DNA of 40,385 nucleotides from an uncultured Flavobacteriaceae bacterium (GTDB taxonomy: Bacteria; Bacteroidota; Bacteroidia; Flavobacteriales; Flavobacteriaceae), in assembly GCA_905479095.1 (NCBI GenBank), contig CAJQLD010000046.1, forward strand, positions 1 to 40,385. Reading direction: 5' to 3'. The translations under genes and the position numbers were made by a program. Positions 16,244 through 25,153 of this stretch are shown piece by piece. The notes beneath the pieces are model-generated. The model was not told the DNA's origin. It made no database searches and saw nothing but the letters and a program-made list of their open reading frames with translations. Position 1 is the first letter of the stretch; each line of letters opens with the position of its first letter.

Positions 16244-16251
16244 CTAATATA
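16244..16251 (-). promoter_or_regulatory. Candidate -7 box for the GLPGLI/TonB cluster
   Basis: The minus strand reads TATATTAG, the TAnnTTAG variant also seen ahead of fabD and the Kdo transferase gene, 28 nt before the ATG at 16216. Confidence 0.4.
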
Positions 16252-16315
16252 AAGACGGTTAACTTTATAAAATGTTACAAATAAATACCAAAAAAATTGT
16301 ACTTTTCAAATCAGA

Positions 16316-17095
16316 ATGAAACAGCCTCTTTATTTTATACTGCTTTTCAATTGTTGGCTTTTTGGTCAAACCAATATGCGTGCCGATTTGCTGGTATCCA
16401 CCCCTGTGGCATGGGATCAATTTATTGGAATGGATCCATTTGAATCTCTTTATTTCTTAAACTCGAATGTGCTTTTTAAAAAAAATAGCCAAGGTCTACA
16501 AAATTATAGCGATCTAAATAAAGGTGCTATTAGTGAAGTCTCGGTGTTTAATGCCCTAAAATTAGCCTTATTTTATAATGACTTTAATACCGTTACTCTT
16601 TTAGATAACCGCTTGGCAGAACTGATCGCAATTGATTTTAATGCTCTAAGTCCCTTGCGAACAGTGTCCCACATTTCTTATGGAAATGATACGAGCTTTT
16701 GGCTGTTTGATTCCAATACATTACAGTTAGAATTATTTGATTATAGCTCTTCTAAAACAAAGGTTAAAACAGCGCCGCTCTCTGGGGAAGTTCTCGCCTT
16801 AGAGAGTGATTATAATTATTGCTGGGTTTTGCTCGATACTGAGTTACATTGTTATAATTATACGGGAAGCCTCATTGTAAAACTACCGCATCAAGGGTAT
16901 ACAGATTTAAAACTTTGGAATGGTGTTTTATTTTTAAAGAAGGGAAATGACCTTTATTATAAACCAAAAAACGCTGAAACCTTTTTGATGTTAAACTTAA
17001 ACAAAGTTTTAGTAAAACAGTTTTTTGTAACCAACCAAAGCTTGTATATTTATGACGAAGAATTTCTTCACCACTACCAACTTTTAAACAATTGA
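16316..17095 (+). CDS. Exported protein of unknown function, possible beta-propeller
   Basis: 259 residues with a short signal (MKQPLYFILLFNCWLFGQ). The body is built of repeating short strand motifs (YFLNSNVLFKKNSQGLQNYS, then TVTLLDNRLAELIAIDF, FWLFDSNTLQLELFDY, CWVLLDTELHCYNYTG, LYYKPKNAETFLML) that look like blades of a beta-propeller, but no named family is recognised. It ends 4 bp before the deoxynucleoside kinase gene, which suggests cotranscription without an obvious functional link. Possibly a periplasmic or outer membrane protein; this is inferred from the signal only. Confidence 0.7.
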   Translation: MKQPLYFILLFNCWLFGQTNMRADLLVSTPVAWDQFIGMDPFESLYFLNSNVLFKKNSQGLQNYSDLNKGAISEVSVFNALKLALFYNDFNTVTLLDNRLAELIAIDFNALSPLRTVSHISYGNDTSFWLFDSNTLQLELFDYSSSKTKVKTAPLSGEVLALESDYNYCWVLLDTELHCYNYTGSLIVKLPHQGYTDLKLWNGVLFLKKGNDLYYKPKNAETFLMLNLNKVLVKQFFVTNQSLYIYDEEFLHHYQLLNN

Positions 17096-17099
17096 TATT

Positions 17100-17714
17100 A
17101 TGCATGTTGCTATTGCCGGAAATATTGGGGCAGGAAAGACAACCCTAACCCAGTTGCTCGCCAAACATTACAAATGGGAAGCTCAACTCGAAGATGTTGT
17201 TGACAACCCTTATTTAGATGATTTTTATAATCAAATGGAACGATGGAGTTTCAACCTTCAAGTATATTTTCTAAATAGCAGATTCCGTCAGGTGTTGCAA
17301 ATTCGCGAAAGTGGGAAAAATATCATTCAGGATCGTACCATTTATGAAGACGCTAATATATTTGCGCCTAACTTACACGCTATGGGCTTGATGACTAATC
17401 GTGATTTTGAAAATTATTCGTCTCTTTTTGGGCTTATGGAATCCTTGGTGCAAAGTCCGGATCTTATCATCTATTTGAGGAGTTCGATTCCAAACCTTGT
17501 GTCTCAAATTCATAAACGAGGACGTGATTATGAAAACTCTATCAGTATTGACTACCTCAGTCGTTTAAACGAGCGTTACGAGGCTTGGATTCATGGCTAC
17601 GCAAAAGGAAAGCTACTTATTATTGATGTGGATAATTTAGACTTTGTAGAGAACCCCGAAGATCTTGGTTTTATCATTAACAAAATTGATGCTGAAATAA
17701 ACGGTTTGTTTTAA
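17100..17714 (+). CDS. Deoxynucleoside kinase
   Basis: Cytoplasmic salvage enzyme that phosphorylates deoxynucleosides with ATP. Of its 204 residues, the P-loop GNIGAGKT is at 7-14. The family motif around the catalytic Glu and the substrate strand is seen in WKWEAQLEDVVDNPYLDDF-like context (WEAQLEDVVDNPYLDDFY), then ERWSFNLQVYFLNSRF, the DRTIYEDANIF motif near 80, and the lid-type RGRDYENSISIDYLSRLNERYE. The exact base preference (adenosine, guanosine or other) cannot be read. Length and motifs match the dAK/dGK-like group of Bacteroidota and Firmicutes. Confidence 0.9.
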   Translation: MHVAIAGNIGAGKTTLTQLLAKHYKWEAQLEDVVDNPYLDDFYNQMERWSFNLQVYFLNSRFRQVLQIRESGKNIIQDRTIYEDANIFAPNLHAMGLMTNRDFENYSSLFGLMESLVQSPDLIIYLRSSIPNLVSQIHKRGRDYENSISIDYLSRLNERYEAWIHGYAKGKLLIIDVDNLDFVENPEDLGFIINKIDAEINGLF

Positions 17715-17734
17715 TCAACCCTTTATATAAAGAC

Positions 17735-17767
17735 AAAAAAAAATCACCTCAATGAGGTGATTTTTTT
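17735..17767. terminator. Bidirectional intrinsic terminator
   Basis: An A run, then ATCACCTCA (17743-17751) and TGAGGTGAT (17753-17761), then a T run. It separates the convergent deoxynucleoside kinase and pyrophosphatase-FKBP genes and works in both directions by symmetry. Confidence 0.9.
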
Positions 17768-17784
17768 ATATGACCCCTAAAGGG

Positions 17785-20580
17785 TTAATTTATTTTAAGA
17801 AGTTCAACTTCAAATACTAACGTTGAATTAGGTCCAATCTTTGCTCCTGAACCTCTTGCTCCATACGCTAATTCAGATGGGATGACCAAACGCCACTTAT
17901 CTCCAACAGACATTAATTGTAGAGCTTCTGTCCAACCTGGTATTACTTGTGAAACACCAAATGTAGCTGGCGTTCCACGCTCAACTGAACTATCAAAAAC
18001 AGTCCCATCAATCAAAGTTCCTGTGTAATGTACCGTCACACTGTTTTCAGCACTTGGTGAGACACCATCGCCTTTAGTAAGTACCTCATACTGTAGTCCA
18101 CTATCAGTCGAAGTTACGCCTTCTTTTTTGGCGTTTTCAGCTAAAAAAGCAATGCCTTCTTGTGCTAAAGCTTTAAACTTTTCAGCATCTTCTAACTGTT
18201 TTTTAGCTTTAAATTCTTTGAAATAGGTTTGTAAAAACTGTAAACTTTCTTCTTCACTAACTTCTAAATTATTACCATCAAATACATCTTTAAAAGATTT
18301 TGCAATGGCTTTAGAATCGATAGACTCTATCCCTTGAGACTTTACGCCTGTAGCCACATTGACTCCTAGACTGTAGCTAAATTTTTGTGTGTCTACATTA
18401 GATTCGTCAGAATGACCTCCTAAGATTGGTGCAATCACTAGTCCGATTAAACACGTAAGTTTAATCAAAATATTCATTGATGGTCCAGACGTATCTTTAA
18501 ATGGATCTCCAACAGTATCACCTGTCACGGCTGCTTTGTGAGCTTCAGACCCTTTGTAAGTCATCACGCCGTTGATCTCAACACCTGCTTCAAAAGACTT
18601 TTTAGCGTTATCCCAAGCACCACCTGCGTTGTTTTGGAAAATAGCCCAAAGTACCCCACTTACAGTGACACCTGCCATATAACCACCTAACATTTCGGCA
18701 ACCAGCATGTTGTTATCTTGATACACTAGTTTACCTACTAACACAACAGCTATAGGGAATCCAATGGTTAACAACCCTGGTAACATCATTTCTTTTAACG
18801 ATGCTTTTGTAGATATTGCAACACATTTATCATATTCTGGTTTTCCAGTTCCTTCCATAATTCCTGGAATTTCTTTAAACTGTCTTACCACTTCATTTAC
18901 CATTTCCATGGCTGCTTTACCAACTGCATTCATTGCAAGTGCAGAGAATACTACTGGCACCATTCCACCAACAAATAACATGGCTAATACCGGCGCTTTA
19001 AAGATGTTAATTCCATCGATCCCAGTAAAAGTTACATAGGCAGCAAATAAGGCTAACGACGTTAATGCCGCTGAAGCAATTGCAAATCCTTTACCTGTTG
19101 CAGCAGTTGTATTCCCAACAGCATCTAAAATATCGGTGCGTTCTCTTACGATTGGATCTTGCTCACTCATTTCAGCAATACCACCTGCATTATCAGCAAT
19201 AGGTCCAAAAGCATCAATTGCTAACTGCATTGCAGTTGTTGCCATCATTGCAGAGGCTGCTAAAGCAACTCCATAAAATCCTGCTAGAGCATAAGAGGCC
19301 CATATAGCCGCTGCGAACAATAATATAGAAGAGAAAGTAGAAATCATCCCTGTCGCTAAACCAGCAATAATGTTGGTTCCAGCGCCTGTACTTGATTGTT
19401 GTACAATTTTTAAGATTGGTTTTGAACCGAGGCCTGTATAATATTCCGTAAATGCTGAGATTCCAGCTCCTACGACTAAGCCTACTAAACACGCATAAAA
19501 TACTCTTATTGAAGAAATCTCTTGCAACCCTTCACCAAAAAAATCCATTTGCATGGTCGCTGGCAACATCCAAGTTACTAAACCATAACATGCTACTGCA
19601 ACCATTAAGATTGAAGCCCAGTTTCCTATGTTTAATGCTTTTTGTACGTCCGCTTCTTTTGCATCGTTTGAAGAAATTTTAACTAATAAAGTTCCGACAA
19701 GAGAAATAATAATTCCAACACCTGCAATCGACATTGGTAATAGAATTGGTCCAATTCCACCAAAAGCATCCGTAATACTTCCGCCCATATCTTTAATGAC
19801 GTAGTTACCTAATACCATGGCTGCTAAAACAGTCGCTACATAGGAACCAAATAAATCGGCTCCCATTCCTGCAACATCTCCAACATTATCACCAACATTA
19901 TCAGCAATTGTGGCTGGGTTTCTTGGGTCATCTTCAGGGATATCTGCTTGAACTTTACCTGCTAAATCAGCGCCTACATCGGCTGCTTTTGTATAAATTC
20001 CACCACCGACTCTTGCAAATAACGCAATAGACTCCGCTCCTAAAGAGAACCCAGCTAATGCTTCTAATACAATTGTCATATCGGTAGTATTCGTCCATTC
20101 ACCGCCCATAAACAGATGAAAGAATATAATAAAGAAAAGGGTTAAACCTAAGACCGCTAAACCAGCAACTCCAAGTCCCATGACCGTTCCGCCACCGAAA
20201 GAAACTTTTAGTGCATTTGGTAAGCTTGTTTTTGCAGCTTGCGTTGTTCTAACATTTGTTTTAGTGGCTATTTTCATTCCCATGTTTCCTGCAAATGCAG
20301 AAAATATAGCACCGATAACAAAGGCAACTACAATTAGATAGGTACTCTCCATGTAAAAAGCAATTCCTGCTAAAACGATACTTGCAGCGACTACGAAAAT
20401 TGCTAACAATCTGTATTCAGCATTTAAGAAAGCTAGAGCACCTTCGTAGATGTGGTCAGAAATTTCTTTCATCTTTCCATCTCCTGCGTCTTGCTTCATT
20501 ACCCAAGATTTTTTAACTAGCATGTATGCTAGGCCTAAAAGTGCCATTGCAATTGGCATATAAATCATCATTGATTCCAT
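17785..20580 (-). CDS. hppA: Membrane pyrophosphatase fused to FKBP peptidyl-prolyl isomerase
   Basis: One uninterrupted frame of 931 residues. Residues 1-722 are a complete ion-pumping membrane pyrophosphatase with about 16 helices: [19 protein letters not shown] (192-210), [19 protein letters not shown] (217-235), [12 protein letters not shown] (456-467) and [10 protein letters not shown] (489-498). Ala493 in the last motif is the residue type of K+-dependent enzymes. The usual helix-6 Glu is missing ([10 protein letters not shown], 241-250) while helix 5 carries Glu183 in GAES. Residues 728-800 resemble the helical N-domain of Mip-type FKBPs ([17 protein letters not shown]), and 845-930 are a full FKBP domain ([33 protein letters not shown]). 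Pyrophosphatase C-termini face the periplasm in known structures, so the isomerase should be periplasmic. Whether the pump moves H+ or Na+ is not certain. Confidence 0.9.
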   Translation of the reverse strand: MESMMIYMPIAMALLGLAYMLVKKSWVMKQDAGDGKMKEISDHIYEGALAFLNAEYRLLAIFVVAASIVLAGIAFYMESTYLIVVAFVIGAIFSAFAGNMGMKIATKTNVRTTQAAKTSLPNALKVSFGGGTVMGLGVAGLAVLGLTLFFIIFFHLFMGGEWTNTTDMTIVLEALAGFSLGAESIALFARVGGGIYTKAADVGADLAGKVQADIPEDDPRNPATIADNVGDNVGDVAGMGADLFGSYVATVLAAMVLGNYVIKDMGGSITDAFGGIGPILLPMSIAGVGIIISLVGTLLVKISSNDAKEADVQKALNIGNWASILMVAVACYGLVTWMLPATMQMDFFGEGLQEISSIRVFYACLVGLVVGAGISAFTEYYTGLGSKPILKIVQQSSTGAGTNIIAGLATGMISTFSSILLFAAAIWASYALAGFYGVALAASAMMATTAMQLAIDAFGPIADNAGGIAEMSEQDPIVRERTDILDAVGNTTAATGKGFAIASAALTSLALFAAYVTFTGIDGINIFKAPVLAMLFVGGMVPVVFSALAMNAVGKAAMEMVNEVVRQFKEIPGIMEGTGKPEYDKCVAISTKASLKEMMLPGLLTIGFPIAVVLVGKLVYQDNNMLVAEMLGGYMAGVTVSGVLWAIFQNNAGGAWDNAKKSFEAGVEINGVMTYKGSEAHKAAVTGDTVGDPFKDTSGPSMNILIKLTCLIGLVIAPILGGHSDESNVDTQKFSYSLGVNVATGVKSQGIESIDSKAIAKSFKDVFDGNNLEVSEEESLQFLQTYFKEFKAKKQLEDAEKFKALAQEGIAFLAENAKKEGVTSTDSGLQYEVLTKGDGVSPSAENSVTVHYTGTLIDGTVFDSSVERGTPATFGVSQVIPGWTEALQLMSVGDKWRLVIPSELAYGARGSGAKIGPNSTLVFEVELLKIN

Positions 20581-20724
20581 AGTGTAGTTTTGTTTGTTTT
20601 TAAGGGCGTAAATGTAGTAAATTGAATAGAAACTAAAAAGCCTATTTTAACATAATTATAACAAGTCTTTTTTATGTCCTAAAACAAGTCGAAATAATAA
20701 GACTGTTGGATGAACTGACTCTCT

Positions 20725-23223
20725 TTAAAAAGTAGGTAACAACCCGAGTCGAATTCCAAAGTTAGGAGCGTAATTGTCTGGGTTTGCAGATTCGGATCGC
20801 CATATGAAGTCGACACGGAATATTCTTAGGTTTCCAAAGCCAATATTTTCAAAACCAAAACCATACTCATAGTAGAGGTCTGTGGGCGCATTGTAAGTAA
20901 TTGACGATCGATTGATATCCCTGTTTTGATCTGAAATATTACCGATGACGCCTCTAAAAACGGCTACACTTCTTAATTTTAATTGTTTAATTAACGGAAT
21001 TCTATTCATAATAAATCCATTAAAATGATGTATAAAGTGACCAACAACAAATTGATCGACCACAAAATCATAATAATTTAAAAGTGAAAAAGTATTGGGT
21101 ACAAGTGAATAGGTTTGATTGGCTGGCACGGGACTTAGTACCGACAACTGCGTCGCTCCAAATATTTTACCAGTTTCAATTGTACTGTTAATAATCCCAA
21201 ATTTTCCAAGTTTTATAGGCTGGTTGTAGGAAAACAAAAGCTTGCTGTAATTGGTGTCTCCATCTCCGACTTCCAGCCCTTTTTGAAAGCTTAATAAAAA
21301 AGAGGGATATAAATTTGTTCCAAATTGTCGTTTAACTCCGTATCCAAATATATTTCGCCTTGGAGTGTATAACAGGAATAGCTCCGCATTATTATCCACT
21401 AAATTAGATTGTATTTTTTTCTGATCTTCATCGAAATAATCAACTGAAAACTCATCAGGAGCAGCTGATTTTATTCGGTTATTTGAAATGTTAGCGCCCA
21501 CCAAAAGATTTCTAAAAACCTCAACATTTATATTTGCGGATATTTTTTTGATACGTGATAAAAAGTAATTTTCGCCTCTACTAAAAAGTGAGGTCGTTCC
21601 AAATCCACTAGGCGCATTTCCGAGACTGTTCAGAATTCGGCTCCCCAATTGTTCGGTATCGTTTAGGTATCCGACTCCAACGGACACTCTTGGCTTGTAA
21701 CTTAACAGGTATTTTGTGTCAACTAAATATTTGAATTGTTGGTCCTTAAATCCATAGGCTAACTTGCCTTTAACTCTAAACCGATCGTCTAAGGTTTTAA
21801 AGGATCTGAATCCAGCAGAAACTTTATAGCCCTCAACATCATTAACCGCAAAAGTGCTCCAAATAGATCCAAACTCAATAGAATTTGAGACCTTTAAATA
21901 ACCACTTGAAAGAGTTCTTATGAGGCCTGTTATATTTTTTATTTTTTTATTACCATTAAGATTTTCAAGAACAGACTCCGTGTCGTTGTTATTAATGCTC
22001 GCTGGCAAATTTTCACTCCAATAATCTTCATTTTTCTCAAACTGATTTTGCTTGTACTTAACTACTTTATTGTCATAAAATTCAGCGGCTCTAGTCGTAT
22101 CAAAATCATAGTTTTCAAAAGTTTCAATTCGCTTTACATAGAGCCCTTTTTCCTTCTCATTTTTTGTTAATACGGTAAAATCCGCTTCATAGGTATTGTC
22201 TTTGGGTAAAAAGACACTGTCGTTTTCTATTGAAAATGTTTTTTCAAAATATAGATTGCGAACCAGATTCAAGTTGATCTTAGGATTAACACGCATGCTG
22301 ATGGCATTAACTGCATAGACACTGTCGGTGACTATGAAATTTCCTTCGAACACTAAATCACCTTCTCTACGCGGGAAAAAATAGATACGGTATTTGGTTT
22401 TAGCATCAGATACAATACTATCTTGTAATACATATTCATAAGAGCCAAAACCTTCTGTCGATAGCGGACTTACAAATGTTTTATTTAAGAGTTCAATATT
22501 GTTATCATACACATTAATCTCTTTGAAAACATTACTAATCCGATCAAATACATACCCGTCTTGTTGGATTCCTATTTGCTTTTCTGCTTCTGTTAGTTGA
22601 AGTGTTTTATCTAAGGTATTATCGCCATATACTTTCTGAATTATTTCACTTAAGTATATTGGGACATAGAATTTTTTATTTCGTTTGTCTTGTTTTATGA
22701 TAGAAATAATGGAATCATAATCATCTTTGAGGAGTCGTTTTAAAAACTTCTGATCCATATTATTAAGGCCAACTTCCGTAGATGCATATTTTTTATATGC
22801 ATAAGCTTCAACAAGGCTTAGTCCATTTCTTTTTTTATGAGCCCAAATACCTTTCATTATTTTATAGGCAGGATTTTCTTTCTTTTTAAGTCGTTTTTTA
22901 GGTCTATTTACAACTAAAACTTCATCAAGTTCAAAGCCTGTTTTTAAAAGAATTTTGAGATTTGAGTTTTGTTTATTTGGTAGATTTACTTCCGCGGATT
23001 CAAAACCCACATAAGAGACGATTAATGTTGAGTAGTTAGAGTCAGATTCTATTGAAAACTGACCATCAATATCTGAAATAACCCCTTCTGAAGAGCCTTT
23101 GAAAAGAATATTTGCAAATGCAACTGGAAACTTATCTTCGTCGTAGACGGTGCCAGTAACCTTGGTTTGGGAAAAACCACAGATTGACAGTGTAAATACT
23201 ATACACAGTAGGATGTATTTCAT
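20725..23223 (-). CDS. DUF5686 family protein with carboxypeptidase-regulatory-like domain
   Basis: 832 residues with a signal peptide (MKYILLCIVFTLSICGFSQ). Residues 20-95 are a carboxypeptidase-regulatory-like beta-sandwich (VTGTVYDEDKFPVAFANILF, then ISDIDGQFSI, then SYVGFESAEVNL). The remainder is the DUF5686 region (ENPAYKIMKGIWAHKKRNGL, then AYAYKKYASTEVGL), with a C-terminal half of amphipathic strands ending FGIRLGLLPTF, consistent with an outer membrane barrel. The function of the family is unknown. It lies 45 bp after pdhB on the same strand. The 144 bp between its end-side neighbour (20580) and its stop hold no gene that I can see. Confidence 0.85.
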   Translation of the reverse strand: MKYILLCIVFTLSICGFSQTKVTGTVYDEDKFPVAFANILFKGSSEGVISDIDGQFSIESDSNYSTLIVSYVGFESAEVNLPNKQNSNLKILLKTGFELDEVLVVNRPKKRLKKKENPAYKIMKGIWAHKKRNGLSLVEAYAYKKYASTEVGLNNMDQKFLKRLLKDDYDSIISIIKQDKRNKKFYVPIYLSEIIQKVYGDNTLDKTLQLTEAEKQIGIQQDGYVFDRISNVFKEINVYDNNIELLNKTFVSPLSTEGFGSYEYVLQDSIVSDAKTKYRIYFFPRREGDLVFEGNFIVTDSVYAVNAISMRVNPKINLNLVRNLYFEKTFSIENDSVFLPKDNTYEADFTVLTKNEKEKGLYVKRIETFENYDFDTTRAAEFYDNKVVKYKQNQFEKNEDYWSENLPASINNNDTESVLENLNGNKKIKNITGLIRTLSSGYLKVSNSIEFGSIWSTFAVNDVEGYKVSAGFRSFKTLDDRFRVKGKLAYGFKDQQFKYLVDTKYLLSYKPRVSVGVGYLNDTEQLGSRILNSLGNAPSGFGTTSLFSRGENYFLSRIKKISANINVEVFRNLLVGANISNNRIKSAAPDEFSVDYFDEDQKKIQSNLVDNNAELFLLYTPRRNIFGYGVKRQFGTNLYPSFLLSFQKGLEVGDGDTNYSKLLFSYNQPIKLGKFGIINSTIETGKIFGATQLSVLSPVPANQTYSLVPNTFSLLNYYDFVVDQFVVGHFIHHFNGFIMNRIPLIKQLKLRSVAVFRGVIGNISDQNRDINRSSITYNAPTDLYYEYGFGFENIGFGNLRIFRVDFIWRSESANPDNYAPNFGIRLGLLPTF

Positions 23224-23268
23224 TTTCTGTTTATTTTTAAGGATAAATCCAGCTAAAACGATAAAAAA

Positions 23269-24246
23269 TTATTTATATAATACTTTCTTAACGGCCTTTA
23301 CAACATCATTGCTGTTTGGCAACCATTCTTTTAATAAGACCGGAGAATAAGGAGCGGGGGTATCTGCAGTATTAATCTTTATAATAGGAGCATCTAGGAA
23401 ATCAAACGCTTTTTCTTGAACTTGATATGTAATTTCAGTAGAGACATTTCCAAATGGCCAAGCTTCCTCAAGAATTACCAAACGGTTTGTTTTCTTTACA
23501 GACTCCAAGATAGTATTGATATCTAAGGGACGGACGGTTCTTAAATCGATCACTTCACAAGAAACACCTTCTTTAGCAAGAACATCTGCTGCGACGTAAG
23601 CCTCTTTGATGATTTTACCAAATGACACGATGGTGACATCTGTTCCTTCGCGTTTAATTTCAGCAACTCCAATGGGCAAGATATATTCACCTTCTGGAAC
23701 TTCGCCTTTATCGCCATACATTTGTTCGCTTTCCATGAAAATTACTGGATCGTCATCTCTAATAGCAGCTTTTAGTAAGCCTTTTGCATCGTACGGGTTA
23801 GAAGGTACAATCACTTTAAGTCCTGGACAATTAGCGAACCAGTTTTCAAAAGCTTGTGAATGTGTCGCCCCTAACTGTCCTGCAGATCCTGTTGGTCCTC
23901 TAAAAACAATTGGACATTTGAACTGACCACCAGACATTTGTCTTATTTTAGCTGCATTGTTTATGATTTGATCGATCCCAACCAACGAAAAGTTGAAAGT
24001 CATAAATTCAACAATAGGACGGTTGCCAGTCATTGTAGACCCAACCGCAATTCCAGAAAATCCTAATTCTGCAATGGGTGTGTCAATAACACGTTTGGCT
24101 CCAAATTCGTCCAACATTCCTTTAGAGGCTTTATAAGCACCGTTATACTCGGCAACTTCTTCTCCCATTAAATAAATGCTTTCGTCGCGACGCATTTCTT
24201 CACTCATCGCTTCGCATATTGCTTCTCTAAATTGAATTGTTTTCAT
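23269..24246 (-). CDS. pdhB: Pyruvate dehydrogenase E1 component, beta subunit
   Basis: 325-residue transketolase-like subunit that pairs with E1 alpha to decarboxylate pyruvate with thiamine diphosphate. Motifs: TIQFREAICEAMSEEMRRDE, the Glu-containing MGEEVAEYNGAYKASKG, TPIAELGFSGIAVG, RGPTGSAGQLGATHSQAFE and the C-terminal EVIDLRTVRPLD and VILEEAWPFGN. The start at 24246 is chosen over 24267 because MKTIQFREAI is the family N-terminus. The E1 alpha and E2 genes are not adjacent, as is common in Flavobacteria. A perfect TATTTTTG box lies 21 nt upstream. Branched-chain 2-oxoacid E1 beta is a close relative but fits the sequence less well. Confidence 0.93.
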   Translation of the reverse strand: MKTIQFREAICEAMSEEMRRDESIYLMGEEVAEYNGAYKASKGMLDEFGAKRVIDTPIAELGFSGIAVGSTMTGNRPIVEFMTFNFSLVGIDQIINNAAKIRQMSGGQFKCPIVFRGPTGSAGQLGATHSQAFENWFANCPGLKVIVPSNPYDAKGLLKAAIRDDDPVIFMESEQMYGDKGEVPEGEYILPIGVAEIKREGTDVTIVSFGKIIKEAYVAADVLAKEGVSCEVIDLRTVRPLDINTILESVKKTNRLVILEEAWPFGNVSTEITYQVQEKAFDFLDAPIIKINTADTPAPYSPVLLKEWLPNSNDVVKAVKKVLYK

Positions 24247-24266
24247 TAATTGAATTTTATGAAGCA

Positions 24267-24274
24267 CAAAAATA
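24267..24274 (-). promoter_or_regulatory. -7 promoter box for pdhB
   Basis: The minus strand reads TATTTTTG, a full match to TAnnTTTG, 20 nt before the chosen pdhB ATG. It also argues against the longer start at 24267, which would begin inside the promoter. Confidence 0.6.
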
Positions 24275-24311
24275 AAGAATAATACTCAATTATAATTACA
24301 ACATTTCACTA

Positions 24312-24339
24312 AAATTTCCTATGCATGCATAGGAAATTT
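24312..24339. repeat. 28-bp perfect palindrome upstream of etfBA
   Basis: The left arm AAATTTCCTATGCA (24312-24325) is followed without spacer by its exact reverse complement TGCATAGGAAATTT (24326-24339). It ends 13 bp before the etfB -7 box and lies 38 bp from the pdhB -7 box, so it overlaps the -33 region of etfB. With no T run and no loop it is a poor terminator; a dimeric-regulator operator is the best reading. Confidence 0.85.
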
Positions 24340-24352
24340 AAAGTTTTTTATT

Positions 24353-24360
24353 TACTTTCG
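24353..24360 (+). promoter_or_regulatory. Candidate -7 box for etfBA
   Basis: TACTTTCG differs by one base from TAnnTTTG and lies 26 nt before the etfB ATG, directly downstream of the 28-bp palindrome. Confidence 0.45.
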
Positions 24361-24386
24361 TATTCTAATTAAATGAGAACGTACAA

Positions 24387-25133
24387 ATGAAAATATTAGT
24401 CTGTATTAGTCATGTTCCTGACACGACTTCTAAAATTAATTTCACCGAAGGAGATACAAAATTTGACACCAATGGGGTGCAATTTGTGATCAATCCAAAT
24501 GACGAGTTTGGCCTGACTCGCGCGATGTGGTTTAAAGAAAAACAAAACGCAACCGTCGATGTGATCAGTGTTGGAGGTGCAGAAACTGAGCCTACGCTTC
24601 GCAAAGCGCTTGCTATTGGCGCAGATGCAGCAATTCGGGTGAATGCAGAAGCGACAGACGGCCATAGTGTTGCCACATATTTAGCCGCTGCCGCAAAAGA
24701 AGGTCAATATGATCTTATTATTGCGGGTCGTGAATCCATTGATTATAATGGAGGTATGGTTCCTGGAATGCTTGCAGCGATGTTAGATGCGAATTTTGTT
24801 ACAAATTGTATTAGTTTAGAAATTGACGGCACAAACGCAACAGCGATTCGTGAAATTGATGGTGGAAAAGAAACTCTTTCTACAGTGTTGCCACTTGTGA
24901 TTGGAGGACAAAAAGGATTGGTAGAAGAAAGTGACTTAAGAATTCCAAACATGAGAGGAATTATGATGGCACGAAAAAAGCCACTTACCATTGTAGAACC
25001 CGCCACTGAAGCCTCTGAAACGCATTCTGTTTCATTCGAAAAACCAGCACCTCGGGGTTCAGTTAAATTAGTAGAAGCGGACAATATTGACGAACTCATC
25101 AACCTTCTTCACAACGAAGCAAAAGTTATTTAA
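24387..25133 (+). CDS. etfB: Electron transfer flavoprotein, beta subunit
   Basis: 248-residue partner of EtfA. The heterodimer carries electrons from acyl-CoA dehydrogenases and similar enzymes to the quinone pool through ETF-quinone oxidoreductase. The N-terminus KILVCISHVPDTTSKI, the AMP-binding region (ALAIGADAAIRV, LIIAGRESIDYNGGMVPGMLA) and the beta-subunit signature near IPNMRGIMMARKKPLTIVEP are all present. The start is the ATG giving MKILVCISH; an upstream out-of-frame ATG at 24374 is ignored. It is cotranscribed with etfA 20 bp downstream. The 28-bp palindrome upstream is the only regulatory hint. Confidence 0.96.
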   Translation: MKILVCISHVPDTTSKINFTEGDTKFDTNGVQFVINPNDEFGLTRAMWFKEKQNATVDVISVGGAETEPTLRKALAIGADAAIRVNAEATDGHSVATYLAAAAKEGQYDLIIAGRESIDYNGGMVPGMLAAMLDANFVTNCISLEIDGTNATAIREIDGGKETLSTVLPLVIGGQKGLVEESDLRIPNMRGIMMARKKPLTIVEPATEASETHSVSFEKPAPRGSVKLVEADNIDELINLLHNEAKVI

Positions 25134-25153
25134 TTAATTTAAAAAAAAGAAGC

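Noticed and set aside
23606-23926. 106-residue plus-strand open frame
   Set aside because: Antisense to pdhB, no family resemblance, and low-complexity Ser/Pro composition.
24743-25102. 119-residue open frame on the minus strand
   Set aside because: Antisense to etfB with no recognisable motif or promoter; a shadow of real coding.
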